Of a stretch of DNA of 64,000 nt, positions 33,015 to 41,747 are shown piece by piece. The position numbers and the translations under genes were made by a program. This DNA is from Geodermatophilus poikilotrophus. Its GTDB lineage: Bacteria > Actinomycetota > Actinomycetes > Mycobacteriales > Geodermatophilaceae. The DNA is taken from positions 62,001 to 126,000 of the forward strand of contig NZ_FOIE01000004.1 in NCBI RefSeq assembly GCF_900111455.1, read 5' to 3'. The first letter of the stretch is position 1, and each line of letters begins with the position of its first letter. A model generated the notes under the pieces. The model had not been told where the DNA came from and did not search any database. It was given only the letters and a program-made list of their open reading frames with translations.

Positions 33015-33155
33015 CAGCGCCTCCGCGAGGGAACGGACCTCGGAGGCCGAACCGTACGACTCCGGCCCGGATCCGGCACCCGGGTGCGGCGATGGCCACC
33101 GCCGGACCGGATCGATCTAGGGTCGGCGGACACCCCTGAGACACCGGGAGAGCAC

Positions 33156-33566
33156 ATGGCGGTCTCCAACCGCGTCCGCAGCGCCCTGACGACGACGGTG
33201 CTGGCGACCGCGGCCACCGGCTTCCTCGCCGCCTGCGGCACGGACGAGGAGGAGCAGGAGCAGGTCGCCTACTGCACGAACGAGGACGGCGAGATCGTCG
33301 ACGACGACTACTGCGACGACGGCTACCGCGGCCCCGGCGCGGGGTTCTTCTTCCTGTACCTCGGCGGCTTCCGCCCGGGCCTGCCGGTCGGCACCGTCCT
33401 CCCCCGCGGGGGCACGCGCATCAACCCCACCGACACGGCGGCCCGCCAGCGCGCCGGGCTGCCCTCGACCGGCAAGGTCACCGGGGGCACCCGGGTCACC
33501 GGCGGCATCGGCTCCGGCGTGGGCGGCCGCTCCGGCACCGGCTCCGGCGTCGGCGCGGGGAGTTGA
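33156..33566 (+). CDS. Small lipoprotein with acidic Cys cluster
   Basis: A 136-residue lipoprotein (lipobox LAAC, Cys27). An acidic segment with three more Cys follows (YCTNEDGEIVDDDYCDDGY), which could bind metal or form a disulfide. The C-terminal half is Gly/Thr-rich low complexity (GGTRVTGGIGSGVGGRSGTG). I do not recognise a family. ATG 33156 is preceded by GGGAGAGC. A hairpin repeat follows the stop. Confidence 0.7.
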   Translation: MAVSNRVRSALTTTVLATAATGFLAACGTDEEEQEQVAYCTNEDGEIVDDDYCDDGYRGPGAGFFFLYLGGFRPGLPVGTVLPRGGTRINPTDTAARQRAGLPSTGKVTGGTRVTGGIGSGVGGRSGTGSGVGAGS

Positions 33567-33568
33567 TG

Positions 33569-33624
33569 AAGGACCCCGTCCTCCCCACCCTTCGCAGGCT
33601 CAGGGCGGGACCCGGGACGGGGCC
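33569..33624 (+). repeat. Dispersed stop-proximal hairpin repeat
   Basis: Starts 3 nt after the lipoprotein stop: arm GGACCCCGTCC, core TTCGCAGGCTCAGGGC, arm GGGACGGGGCC. Confidence 0.75.
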
Positions 33625-33654
33625 GCCAAACCCGGGCGAGGAGAGGACTGGGGA

Positions 33655-34884
33655 GTGAGGCGCGTCGAGGCGGGGGTGGTCCGCCCGGGCTGGGAGGCCG
33701 AGATCGAGGCCCAGGGCCTGGTCTACAACCGCACGGACCTGCCCGGCGGCGAGGTGCGCAGCTACTGGCGCGAGGGGCCGTTCTACGACTTCACGATGGC
33801 CGAGGTGGAGCAGCTGGGGGGCTGGGTCGCGCAGCTGTTCGAGATGTGCGTGGCCGCCGGTGACCACGTCGTCGAGCACGACCTGTTCGACCGGATGGGC
33901 ATCCCGCCGATCGCCCGACCGGAGATCCGCCGCACCTGGGAGACCGAGCCGCCGAGCGTCTACGGCCGCTTCGACCTGCGCTACGACGGGCAGGGCCCGC
34001 CGAAGCTGCTGGAGTTCAACGCCGACACCCCGACCGGCCTGGTCGAGTCCGCCGTGACCCAGTGGAACTGGCACCTGTTCACCGGTCAGGGCGCCGACCA
34101 GTGGAACGCCCTGCACGACAAGCTCGTCGCCGCCTGGCAGCGCAACCTGCTGCGCTGGGAGCGGCGCACCGGCGTCCGCCCGCGGGTGCACCTGGCCTGG
34201 ACGTCGGAGGAGCGCTCCGGCGAGGACCGGATGACCGTGGCGTACCTGATGGACACCGTCGTGCAGGCCGGCTACGAGGCGATCGAGCTGGTCGTGGAGG
34301 ACATCGCGCTCGACGACGGGGACGGCCGCTTCTACGACCAGCAGGGCCGCCACCTCGACGTCGTCTTCAAGCTCTACCCGTGGGAGTGGCTGATCGAGGA
34401 CGAGTTCGGCCCCGCCGTCCTCGCCGACGCCGCCCGCCCGGGCGGGACCACCTGGGTGGAGCCGGCCTACAAGATGCTGTGGAGCACCAAGGCGCTGCTG
34501 CCGGTGCTGTGGCAGCTCTTCGGCAGCGACGCGGCGCTCTCCCCGCTGCTGCTGCCGGCCTACTTCGCCGACGAGATGCCCTCGTCCTGGCAGACGTTCG
34601 TGCGCAAGCCGCTGTGGGGCCGGGAGGGCGCCAACGTGCAGATCGTCCGCGACGGGCAGGTCGCGGTGGAGATGCCCGGCCGGTACGGCACCGAGGGCTG
34701 GATCGTGCAGGAGTTCGCACCGCTGCCCGACTTCTCCGGCGTCGACGGTCCGCACCACCCGGTGCTGGGGGCCTGGGTGGTCGACGGCGAGCCGGCCGGT
34801 CTGGGCATCCGGGAGAGCGACGGCCTGGTCACCGACAACCTCAGCTTCTTCGTGCCGCACACCGTCGACTTCACCGCTCCGTAG
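33655..34884 (+). CDS. Glutathionylspermidine synthase family ATP-grasp protein
   Basis: A 409-residue protein of the pre-ATP-grasp/GSP-synthase domain. Typical segments are PPKLLEFNADTPTGLVESA, QWNWHLFTG, DVVFKLYPWEW, YKMLWSTKALLPVLW, FVRKPLWGREGANVQI and EGWIVQEFAPLPDF. Family members join a carboxylate to an amine using ATP, as in glutathionylspermidine synthesis. The true substrates here are unknown, and the amidase half of the E. coli enzyme is absent. GTG 33655 follows GGAGAGGACTGGG. It is monocistronic, ended by the hairpin at 34945. Confidence 0.88.
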   Translation: MRRVEAGVVRPGWEAEIEAQGLVYNRTDLPGGEVRSYWREGPFYDFTMAEVEQLGGWVAQLFEMCVAAGDHVVEHDLFDRMGIPPIARPEIRRTWETEPPSVYGRFDLRYDGQGPPKLLEFNADTPTGLVESAVTQWNWHLFTGQGADQWNALHDKLVAAWQRNLLRWERRTGVRPRVHLAWTSEERSGEDRMTVAYLMDTVVQAGYEAIELVVEDIALDDGDGRFYDQQGRHLDVVFKLYPWEWLIEDEFGPAVLADAARPGGTTWVEPAYKMLWSTKALLPVLWQLFGSDAALSPLLLPAYFADEMPSSWQTFVRKPLWGREGANVQIVRDGQVAVEMPGRYGTEGWIVQEFAPLPDFSGVDGPHHPVLGAWVVDGEPAGLGIRESDGLVTDNLSFFVPHTVDFTAP

Positions 34885-34944
34885 GGCGCGTCTGACGAAC
34901 CTCCAGCCTCGGTGGCGCCGCCCAGGCGGCGCTCCGCTGCGTTC

Positions 34945-34986
34945 GAGAGGCCGTCGGACACGAACCCCGGTATCCGACGGCCTCTC
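34945..34986 (+). terminator. Hairpin terminator after the ATP-grasp gene
   Basis: A 14-bp perfect stem (34945-34958 with 34973-34986) around a 14-nt loop, about 60 nt after the stop. Confidence 0.75.
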
Positions 34987-35082
34987 GGCCTTGCTGAGCA
35001 TCCCCCTGGCCGTCCCTCCCATCGGCATGGGTCCGTCAGGCACGCCCTGGCCGGGCGCCGGTAGCCGACCTACGGTCGGGAC

Positions 35083-35544
35083 ATGCCGCTGGAAGGTGAG
35101 TACGAGCCGAGCCCCGAGGCCTGGGTGCGCGAGCAGGTCGAGCGCTACGAGGCGACCGGGGGCCGGGAGGCCAACACGCTGCGCGACACCGGGATCCCGA
35201 TCGCCGTCTTCTGGACCCGCGGTGCGAGGACTGGGAAGGTGCGGAAGAACGGCCTGATGAGGGTCGAGCACGAGGGTGCCTACGCCATGGTGGGCTCGCA
35301 GGGCGGCGCCCCCAAGGACCCGGCGTGGGTGGCCAACCTCCGCGCGCACCCCGACCAGGTCACCGTGCAGGACGGGCCCGAGCCGTGGGACGGCGTGGCC
35401 CGCGAGGTGACCGGCGAGGAGAAGCGGCAGTGGTGGGAGCGGGCCGTTGCGGTCTATCCCGAGTACGAGCGGTACCAGCAGCGCACCGACCGGGAGATCC
35501 CGGTGTTCGTCGTCGAGCGGGCCGACCCGGTGAACCCGGCTTAG
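35083..35544 (+). CDS. Deazaflavin (F420)-dependent nitroreductase family protein
   Basis: A 153-residue split-barrel protein of the DDN family. Characteristic parts are PIAVFWTRGARTGKVRKNGL, YAMVGSQGGAPKDPAWVANL and ATG-type basic residues for F420 phosphate contact. These enzymes use reduced F420 to reduce quinones or nitro compounds. The ATG at 35083 lies 6 nt after a TACGGT -10 hexamer, so the mRNA is probably leaderless. Its stop codon overlaps the iron box of the next gene. Confidence 0.88.
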   Translation: MPLEGEYEPSPEAWVREQVERYEATGGREANTLRDTGIPIAVFWTRGARTGKVRKNGLMRVEHEGAYAMVGSQGGAPKDPAWVANLRAHPDQVTVQDGPEPWDGVAREVTGEEKRQWWERAVAVYPEYERYQQRTDREIPVFVVERADPVNPA

Positions 35545-35559
35545 GAGAGGCTGTCCTAA
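35541..35559 (+). promoter_or_regulatory. IdeR/DtxR-type iron box overlapping a stop codon
   Basis: TTAGGAGAGGCTGTCCTAA is a 19-bp site with perfect TTAGGA/TCCTAA half-sites. The TAG stop of the preceding gene (35542-35544) lies inside it. The siderophore-binding lipoprotein starts 43 nt downstream. Confidence 0.8.
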
Positions 35560-35601
35560 GTTCTCCCGTGCCGGAGGTGCCGGCGACGCGAGGAGGCGGC
35601 G

Positions 35602-36561
35602 GTGCGGACGACGTGGGGAACACTGGCGGTGGCGTCGGGGCTGGTGCTGGCCGGCTGCGGCTCGGCGGACGAGGGGACGACGGCCGCAGCGCCGTCCACC
35701 GCGGCCGCCGCGGTCCGCACCGTGGAGCACGCTGCGGGCACCACGGAGGTCACCGGCACCCCGGAGCGGGTCGTCGTCCTCGACACCGGTGAGCTCGACG
35801 CCGTGCTGGCGCTGGGCGTCACCCCGGTCGGCGCGGTGCGCACCGGGGTCAGCGACGAGCTGCCGGCCTACATCGAGGACGCCAGGGTCGACCCGGCCCG
35901 GATCGCGAACGTGGGCACGATCGCCGAGCCGGCCCTCGAGGAGATCGCGGCACTGGACCCGGACCTGATCCTGTCCAACTCCGTGCGCCACGCCGAGATC
36001 TACGACCAGCTGTCGGCGATCGCGCCGACCGTCTTCGCCGAGGCGATCGGGGAGACGTGGGAGGACAACCTGCGGCTGGCCGGGGAGGCGCTGGGCCTTC
36101 CCGACGAGGCCGAGCAGCTGCTGGCCGACCACGAGGAGCGGGCCGCCGAGGTGGGCGCCCTGTACGGCGACCCCGCGGCCACCGAGGTCAGCGTGGTGCG
36201 CTTCCTCGACGGCTCGGCGGTCCGCCTCTACGGCGAGGGCTCGTTCATCGGCGACGTCCTCGGCGACGTCGGCTTCGCCCGCCCCGAGGTCCAGCGCACC
36301 GCCGAGACCTTCGTCGAGGTGAGCCCCGAGCAGATCGACCGGGCTGACGGCGACCTCCTCTTCTCCGCCTCCTACGGCGACGAGGGCCGGACCGCCGCCG
36401 GGCAGGTCACCTCCGGCGGGCTGTGGCAGGGGCTGTCCGCGGTGCAGGAGGGGCGGGCCTTCGAGGTGGACGACGACCGCTGGTTCCTGGCGATCGGGCC
36501 GCTGGGCGCCGGGCTGGTGCTCGACGACCTGGAGCGGTTCGCGCAGCAGCCGGCGAGCTGA
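35602..36561 (+). CDS. Iron-siderophore ABC transporter substrate-binding lipoprotein
   Basis: A 319-residue lipoprotein (lipobox LAGC, Cys19) of the FepB/FecB class. It has the ERVVVLDTGELDAVLALGV entry, an ALDPDLILSNS turn, a long connecting helix and the C-terminal FLAIGPLGAGLVLDDLE. It should capture a ferric siderophore outside the membrane for an ABC importer encoded elsewhere, as no permease or ATPase gene is adjacent. GTG 35602 follows GAGGAGGCG closely. An iron box at 35541-35559 points to IdeR control, together with the siderophore-interacting protein gene. Confidence 0.92.
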   Translation: MRTTWGTLAVASGLVLAGCGSADEGTTAAAPSTAAAAVRTVEHAAGTTEVTGTPERVVVLDTGELDAVLALGVTPVGAVRTGVSDELPAYIEDARVDPARIANVGTIAEPALEEIAALDPDLILSNSVRHAEIYDQLSAIAPTVFAEAIGETWEDNLRLAGEALGLPDEAEQLLADHEERAAEVGALYGDPAATEVSVVRFLDGSAVRLYGEGSFIGDVLGDVGFARPEVQRTAETFVEVSPEQIDRADGDLLFSASYGDEGRTAAGQVTSGGLWQGLSAVQEGRAFEVDDDRWFLAIGPLGAGLVLDDLERFAQQPAS

Positions 36562-36651
36562 GCCGGTCCGTCGGCCGCGTCGGGGAGCCGCCGCGGGAGG
36601 GCGCCGCGCGGCCGGGGCGGGGCCTGGACGCTGTCGCCCCCGCCGAGGACG

Positions 36652-37164
36652 ATGCCGGGCACGACCACCGACCGGCTGTTGCGCGCCGCCCTGCTCCTCA
36701 AGGGACTCGACGGCGCGGTCGAGCTGCTCGCGGGCGTCGCTCTGGCGCTGGTGGGCCCACGAGAGCTCGGGGAGCTGACCCGTCGGGTGGTCGCGCACCA
36801 CCTGCTGGGCAGCCCGCGCGGCGCCCTGGCCGAGCGCGTCACGGCCGGGGAGGCGGCGCTGGGCGGTGGCGACCACACGTTCGCCGTCGTCTACCTGACC
36901 CTCCACGGCCTGGTGAAGCTGGGTCTGGTCGTGGCCCTGCTGCGCGAGCTGCGGCCCGCGTACCCGGTGGCGATCTGCGTCCTCGCCGTCTTCATCGGCT
37001 ACGAGGCGTACCGGGCGGCACGGACCGGGTCGTCGGTGCTCTGGGCTGCCGCGGCGCTCGACCTGGCGATCACCGTGCTCGTGGTGCGCGAGTACCGACG
37101 CCTCACGGCAGGGCGGCCGCCGCCGCGGGGATCGCGGCGGCGACCTCGTCGGGGAACGTGGTGA
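36652..37164 (+). CDS. DUF2127 domain-containing membrane protein
   Basis: A 170-residue protein with about four membrane helices, opening with LLRAALLLKGLDGAVELLAG as in DUF2127 proteins. The VVYLTLHGLVKLGLVVALLR helix and the AVFIGYEAYRAART segment are also typical. The function is unknown. The last 20 residues are Arg/Pro-rich and their codons overlap the 3' end of the convergent winged-helix gene by 62 nt, which is unusual; the real end of function may lie earlier. Confidence 0.78.
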   Translation: MPGTTTDRLLRAALLLKGLDGAVELLAGVALALVGPRELGELTRRVVAHHLLGSPRGALAERVTAGEAALGGGDHTFAVVYLTLHGLVKLGLVVALLRELRPAYPVAICVLAVFIGYEAYRAARTGSSVLWAAAALDLAITVLVVREYRRLTAGRPPPRGSRRRPRRGTW

Positions 37165-38164
37165 ACGGCGTCGCGGTGACCGAGCGCCTGGCACCGCGGC
37201 CCTGCCAGGCCCAGGTGCCCAGCACCCGCCCGCGGTGGACGACGGTCGGCCGGAAGACGCCGTTGCCGCCGGGCACGATGCGGTCGGCGAACTCGGGCGG
37301 GACGGCGCAGCTGCGGTCGGCGTAGCCGAGGACGAACTCGTCGAACCCGGGCAGCAGGAACAGCCCGGCCGCGTCGGCGCGGTGCTCGGCGAGCAGGTCG
37401 GGGGTCTCGGGCGCCAGCAGGTGCTCGCGGCCGTCGACCTCGACGGCGGCGAGCCGGTCGCGGACGGCGGCCACCCCGGCCCGGACGTCGGTGAGCGGCA
37501 GTCCGGCCCACCGCGCGAGGTCGGCGACGGTGGCAGGCCCGTGACCGCGGAAGTAGCGCAGCGCCAGCTCGGCCAGGCCGGTGTCGCGGTCGAGCCGCCG
37601 CGGCGCGGTCACCCACTCGTCGAGCAGCACGAACGCCTGCTCGCCGCCGGCCATCGGCCCCATGCAGAGGGTGCCGGTCTGCGCCAGGTACCAGAGCAGG
37701 TGGTAGCCGCGCTGCCCGGTGACGGCCACCCCGCCGTCGGCCACCACGGCGAGCAGCTCCTTGCGCCCGCACCGCCGGCCGCCGGTGAGCGCCGCGGTGA
37801 CCAGCTCGCGCGCCCGCTCGGCCTCCGCCTCGGTCAGCCCGAGCGCCGCCCGCCGCTGGGCGGCGCCGGCCAGCACCCGCGGCCCCAGCAGGTCGAGCAT
37901 CCAGGACAGGTCCTCGGCGGGCAGCAGGTGCAGCGTGCCCCGCATCGGCCAGGAGCGGACCACCTCCCCGCCGTCCAGCGCCGCCTCCACACCGGCCCGC
38001 GTGCGCTCTGCCGTCCGCAGCGCCACTGACGTCAGCGCGCCCGGCAGGTCCTGCCCCTGCACGCAGGTCAGCAGGCGGACCGCCTTGGTCGCGGTGGCCG
38101 GCGGTGGGCCGGCGACCCGCTGGGCCACCAGCCGGAGCAGCGCGAGGTCGCGGGCCGTCGTCAT
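37103..38164 (-). CDS. Winged helix DNA-binding domain (AlkZ/YcaQ-like) protein
   Basis: A 353-residue protein of the winged-helix HTH_42 family. It starts ALLRLVAQRVAGPP and has the hallmark LTCVQGQDLPGALTSVALR, then VVRSWPMRGTLHLLPAEDLSW, and a late DEFVLGYADRS. Relatives include the DNA glycosylases AlkZ/YcaQ; in AlkZ a QxQ pair is catalytic and here QGQ lies in VQGQD, so glycosylase activity is possible. ATG 38164 gives the usual start. It is convergent with the DUF2127 gene. Confidence 0.85.
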   Translation of the reverse strand: MTTARDLALLRLVAQRVAGPPPATATKAVRLLTCVQGQDLPGALTSVALRTAERTRAGVEAALDGGEVVRSWPMRGTLHLLPAEDLSWMLDLLGPRVLAGAAQRRAALGLTEAEAERARELVTAALTGGRRCGRKELLAVVADGGVAVTGQRGYHLLWYLAQTGTLCMGPMAGGEQAFVLLDEWVTAPRRLDRDTGLAELALRYFRGHGPATVADLARWAGLPLTDVRAGVAAVRDRLAAVEVDGREHLLAPETPDLLAEHRADAAGLFLLPGFDEFVLGYADRSCAVPPEFADRIVPGGNGVFRPTVVHRGRVLGTWAWQGRGARRSVTATPFTTFPDEVAAAIPAAAAALP

Positions 38165-38350
38165 GGCCGGAGCCTGCCAGCGGGGTACGACGATGTCGCC
38201 GGTCCGGTGTGAGGGCGCCTCCTGGGGGTACCGCGCGCCGCGGACCGCATCCCCTGATGGAAGACAGCTCCGCCTCATGGCCACTCCTCTCCTGGCTCCT
38301 CTGCCCACCCCCGACACGGCCCGCCCCGGTGCGGTCGCCGGGGACGCGTC

Positions 38351-39100
38351 GTGAACCGACTCTCCGGACGCCGGGTCGTGGTGACCGGCGGCGCCCGCGG
38401 CATCGGGGCGGCGATCGTGCGCGCCTTCGCCGCCGAGGCCGCCCGGGTCGCCGTCCTCGACCCCGCCGCGGAGGAGGCCGCCCGGCTGGCGGCGGAGGTC
38501 CACGGCCGGGCGTACGGCGTCGACCTGACCGACGCCGCGGCCACCCGGGAGGCGATGGAGAAGGCGATCGCCTGGCTCGGCGGGATCGACGTCCTCGTCA
38601 ACGACGCCGGCACCGCCCGCTTCGCGCCGCTGCTCGAACTCGAGCCGGCGGACCTCGGCGACACCGTCACCTCTCCCGCCCGCACCATGCTGGTGACCAC
38701 GCAGGCCGCGGCCTGGTCCATGATCGCGCTGCGCGGGCCCGGGGACGACTGCGTGGGCAAGATCGTGAACGTGGCCGGGGCCGGGTGCACGGCCGGTGGC
38801 GGGCAGGCGCACCACGCGGCGGCGACGTCCGCCGTCACCGCGCTCACCCGGGCCGCGGCGGAGGAGCTCGGCCCGCACGGCATCACGGTCAACTGTCTCT
38901 GCCCGGGCCTCGTGGTGGGGGAGGGCGGGGTCGGCGGTCACGACCGCCGGGAGGCGGCCGGCTGGTCGGCGCGGTCCCCGCTGGGTCGTGTGGGCGAGCC
39001 GCGCGACGTGGCCCGCGCCGCGCTCTTCCTCGCCTCCAGCGACTCCGACTACCTGACCGGGGACGCGCTGAACGTGTCCGGTGGGCTGGTCCTGCACTGA
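38351..39100 (+). CDS. SDR family protein with substituted active site
   Basis: A 249-residue short-chain dehydrogenase fold. The nucleotide loop VTGGARGIGAAIV and the NDAG motif (NDAGTARF) are intact. In the catalytic block, however, the usual YxASK reads HHAAATSAV: Tyr becomes His155 and Lys becomes Thr159, and the preceding Ser region reads VAGAGC. It therefore likely binds NAD(P) but lacks normal oxidoreductase chemistry. The closing LTGDALNVSGGLVL is typical. GTG 38351 gives a standard length. A methyltransferase gene follows 12 nt later. Confidence 0.82.
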   Translation: MNRLSGRRVVVTGGARGIGAAIVRAFAAEAARVAVLDPAAEEAARLAAEVHGRAYGVDLTDAAATREAMEKAIAWLGGIDVLVNDAGTARFAPLLELEPADLGDTVTSPARTMLVTTQAAAWSMIALRGPGDDCVGKIVNVAGAGCTAGGGQAHHAAATSAVTALTRAAAEELGPHGITVNCLCPGLVVGEGGVGGHDRREAAGWSARSPLGRVGEPRDVARAALFLASSDSDYLTGDALNVSGGLVLH

Positions 39101-39112
39101 GAGACCACCCCC

Positions 39113-39742
39113 GTGGAGGCAGCGGACTGGGATGCGCGCTACGCCGCGCAGCAGCAGTGGTCGGCCGAGCCGAACGCGCTGGTCGCCGAGCTGCTCGCCG
39201 ACCTGCCGCCGGGCACCGCGGTCGACCTGGCCGCGGGGGAGGGGCGGCACGCGCTGTGGCTGGCCGGGCGCGGCTGGGTCGTCACCGCGGTGGACTTCTC
39301 CGCGGCCGGGCTGGCCCGGGGGCGCGGGCGGCCCGGTGCCGACCGCGTCACCTGGGTGACCGCCGACGTCCTCGCCTGGACCGCCGCGCCGGACTCGCTG
39401 GACCTCGTGCTGGTCGCCTACCTGCACCTGCCGGAGGCCGAGACGACGGCGCTGCTGCGCCGAACGGTGGGCTGGCTGCGGCCGGGCGGGCGGCTGCTCG
39501 TCCTCGGCCACGACGCCGACAACGTCGCGCACGGGGTCGGCGGCCCGCAGGACGCGGCCATCCTGCACAGCGTCCCCCGGCTGGCCCCGGTGGCCGAGCT
39601 GCTCGACGTCGACCGGCTGGAGCAGGTGCGCCGGCAGACCCCGGCCGGCACCGCGCTGGACACCCTGCTGCTGGGCCGCCGCCCCGTGCCCGTACCCGGG
39701 TCGGCGCCCTCCGGAGGCTCGCCGCGGGCGGGCGGGCGGTGA
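39113..39742 (+). CDS. Class I SAM-dependent methyltransferase
   Basis: A 209-residue methyltransferase of the TehB/thiopurine-like group: MEAADWDARYAAQQQWSAEP start, motif I VDLAAGEGRHALWLAGRGW, motif II AVDFSAAGLARG and motif IV LDLVLVAYLHL. Its substrate is unknown. GTG 39113 begins 12 nt after the SDR stop, so the two are probably one operon. The last 15 residues are low complexity. Confidence 0.85.
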   Translation: MEAADWDARYAAQQQWSAEPNALVAELLADLPPGTAVDLAAGEGRHALWLAGRGWVVTAVDFSAAGLARGRGRPGADRVTWVTADVLAWTAAPDSLDLVLVAYLHLPEAETTALLRRTVGWLRPGGRLLVLGHDADNVAHGVGGPQDAAILHSVPRLAPVAELLDVDRLEQVRRQTPAGTALDTLLLGRRPVPVPGSAPSGGSPRAGGR

Positions 39743-39781
39743 CGAGGATGGGGTCCGTCCACCGGCGGTAGCGTGCGGCCC

Positions 39782-39907
39782 GTGATGGGGATGGGTGGAG
39801 CCGGCGGCCCCGATGCGGAACGGCGTCGGCGCCTGGTGGCCACGGTCGTGGTGCTGGCGCTGCTGCTGACCGCGGCGGCGACGGTGCTCTCGATCGCGCT
39901 CGGCTGA
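39782..39907 (+). CDS. Small single-helix membrane protein
   Basis: A 41-codon frame: a Gly-rich start, a basic AERRRRLVA patch, then one membrane helix (VVVLALLLTAAATVLSIAL) ending at TGA 39905-39907. A TAGCGT hexamer (39769-39774) ends 7 nt before GTG 39782, so a leaderless start is likely; an ATG at 39785 is the alternative. It lies 13 nt before the DUF1801 gene and may share its transcript. Function unknown. Confidence 0.55.
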   Translation: MMGMGGAGGPDAERRRRLVATVVVLALLLTAAATVLSIALG

Positions 39908-39920
39908 GGAGGCGGGAACC

Positions 39921-40346
39921 GTGGACGCCGAGATCGAGGACTGGTTCGCCGCTGCCGGCCCACGGGAGGCTGAGCTGCGGGCCGCCGACGCGCTCGTCAC
40001 GGCCGCCGCGCCCGGCATCGACCGGCAGCTGGTGCCGGCCGGCTCCGGCCGGGTGCTCGGCTACGGGCTGATGCCCTACCGGCCGCGGTCGGCCCGGGAG
40101 ACGACGACGTGGCCGCTGATCGCCCTGGCGGCGCAGAAGCGCCACCTGTCGCTGTACGTGTGCGCCGTCGTCGACGGCGCCTACCTGGCCGAGTCCCGCG
40201 CCGACCGGCTGGGCCGGGTGTCCTGCGGGAAGAGCTGCATCCGGTTCGCCTCGCTCGACCGGGTCGACCGGGCCGAGCTGACCGCGCTGCTGCAGGACGC
40301 CGTCGCCGCGACGCGGGCCGGCGCGAACGCCTACTCCTCGGGCTGA
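39921..40346 (+). CDS. DUF1801 domain-containing protein
   Basis: A 141-residue soluble protein. The WPLIALAAQKRHLSLYVCAVV strand pair and GRVSCGKSCIRFASLDRVD are typical of the DUF1801/YdhG fold. Such proteins are small, of unsettled role. GTG 39921 follows GAGGAGGCGGGAACC. Its last 16 nt overlap the convergent phosphoribosyltransferase-hydrolase gene. Confidence 0.85.
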   Translation: MDAEIEDWFAAAGPREAELRAADALVTAAAPGIDRQLVPAGSGRVLGYGLMPYRPRSARETTTWPLIALAAQKRHLSLYVCAVVDGAYLAESRADRLGRVSCGKSCIRFASLDRVDRAELTALLQDAVAATRAGANAYSSG

Positions 40347-41671
40347 TCGGCCCGCCGCCGGGCCGGCTGCTCCGCGGGAGCCACCGGGACGAGGTGGGTG
40401 GCGAACCAGTCGCGGGCCAGCTCGGCGGCGGCACGGAGCGTCCCCGGCTCCTCGAACAGGTGCGAGGCCCCCGGGACGACGGCCAGCCGGCTCGCGCACC
40501 GCAGCCGGGCCTGCGCCTCCCGGTTCAGCTCGAGCACCTGCTGGTCGTGGCCGCCCACGACCAGCAGCGTGGGCGCCCGGACCTCGGCCAGCGCCGGGCC
40601 GGCGAGGTCGGGCCGGCCGCCGCGGGAGACCACCGCCCGCACGGTGTCGTCCCGGGCCGCCGCCACCAGCGCCGCCGCGGCGCCGGTGCTGGCACCGAAG
40701 TACCCCAGCGGCAGGCCCGCGCAGGCCGGCTCCGCACCCGCCCAGCGGGCGACCGCGGTCAGCCGGCCGGCCAGCAGCGCCACGTCGAACACCGGGCCGC
40801 GGGCGGCCTCCTCGGCGGGGGTCAGCAGGTCCACCAGCAGCGTGGCCATCCCCGCGCGCACCAGCACCTCGGCGACGGCTCGGTTGCGGAGGCTGTGCCG
40901 GCCGCTGCCGGAGCCGTGGGCGAACACGACCAGCCCACCGGCGTGCTCGGGGACGGTCAGGTGGCCGGGCAGGCCGTCCGGACCGGCGTCGGCGACCACG
41001 TCGTCGTCCCGCGGGGTGGGGGCGTCGCCCGGCGGTGCCGGGGGCGGACGGTGCAGCAGCGCCAGGACCTCCTCCTCCTCGGTCGGCCGGAAGTCGGCGT
41101 ACGCCTGCCCGACGGCGGTGAAGCGCTGCGGGCTCTCCAGGCACACCACCTCGTCGACCTCCGCCGCGATCTCCTGCAGGGCCCGGGGTGAGCCGACCGG
41201 GACGGCCAGCACCACCCGGGCGGCCCCGTGCGACCGGGCGACCGCGCAGGCGGCCCGGGCGGTGGCGCCTGTCGCGATGCCGTCGTCCACCACCACCGCC
41301 GTCCGGCCCTCCAGCGGGAGCCGGGCGCGGTCGCCGCGCAGCTGCCGCGCCCGCCGGTTCAGCTCGGCGCGCTCGCGCCGCTCGACGTCGGCGAACGTCG
41401 TCTCCTCGACCCGGGCGGCCCGGACGACGTCGTCGTTGACGACGACCACGCCGTCCTCGCCGACCGCGCCCATCGCCAGCTCCGGGCGCTGCGGCAGGCC
41501 GAGCTTGCGGACCAGGACCACGTCGAGCGGGGCGCCCACCGCGCGGGCCACCTCCGCGGCCACCGGCACCCCACCGCGCGGCAGGCCGAGCACCACGACG
41601 CCCCGGCCGGCGAACGACGCCATCCGGCGCCCCAGCTGCCGGCCCGCGTCCCTGCGGTCCTGGAACGGCAC
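40331..41671 (-). CDS. Phosphoribosyltransferase-alpha/beta hydrolase fusion
   Basis: A 446-residue fusion. Residues 1-215 are a type I phosphoribosyltransferase with the PRPP loop VVVDDGIATGATARA and VVLGLPRGGVPVAAEV at the start. Residues 235-430 are a dienelactone-hydrolase-like domain with nucleophile Ser in GASTG, acid Asp in GGHDQQV and His in GASHLF. Fusions of this kind belong to the hypoxia (DosR) regulon in mycobacteria; the same is possible but unproven here. GTG 41671 has GAGGAGG 5-6 nt upstream. A 10-bp palindrome lies in the upstream region. Confidence 0.88.
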   Translation of the reverse strand: MPFQDRRDAGRQLGRRMASFAGRGVVVLGLPRGGVPVAAEVARAVGAPLDVVLVRKLGLPQRPELAMGAVGEDGVVVVNDDVVRAARVEETTFADVERRERAELNRRARQLRGDRARLPLEGRTAVVVDDGIATGATARAACAVARSHGAARVVLAVPVGSPRALQEIAAEVDEVVCLESPQRFTAVGQAYADFRPTEEEEVLALLHRPPPAPPGDAPTPRDDDVVADAGPDGLPGHLTVPEHAGGLVVFAHGSGSGRHSLRNRAVAEVLVRAGMATLLVDLLTPAEEAARGPVFDVALLAGRLTAVARWAGAEPACAGLPLGYFGASTGAAAALVAAARDDTVRAVVSRGGRPDLAGPALAEVRAPTLLVVGGHDQQVLELNREAQARLRCASRLAVVPGASHLFEEPGTLRAAAELARDWFATHLVPVAPAEQPARRRADQPEE

Positions 41672-41747
41672 CCGCGCCTCCTCGCGTCGTACCCATGCTC
41701 ACCCTGGTGCCGTCCGGACGGGATACGCAACCACGGGTTGCCTAGAT

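Noticed and set aside
33496-37194. A 1232-codon minus-strand open frame.
   Set aside because: It is Arg/Pro/His-rich shadow coding opposite at least four well-supported plus-strand genes and shows no family motif.
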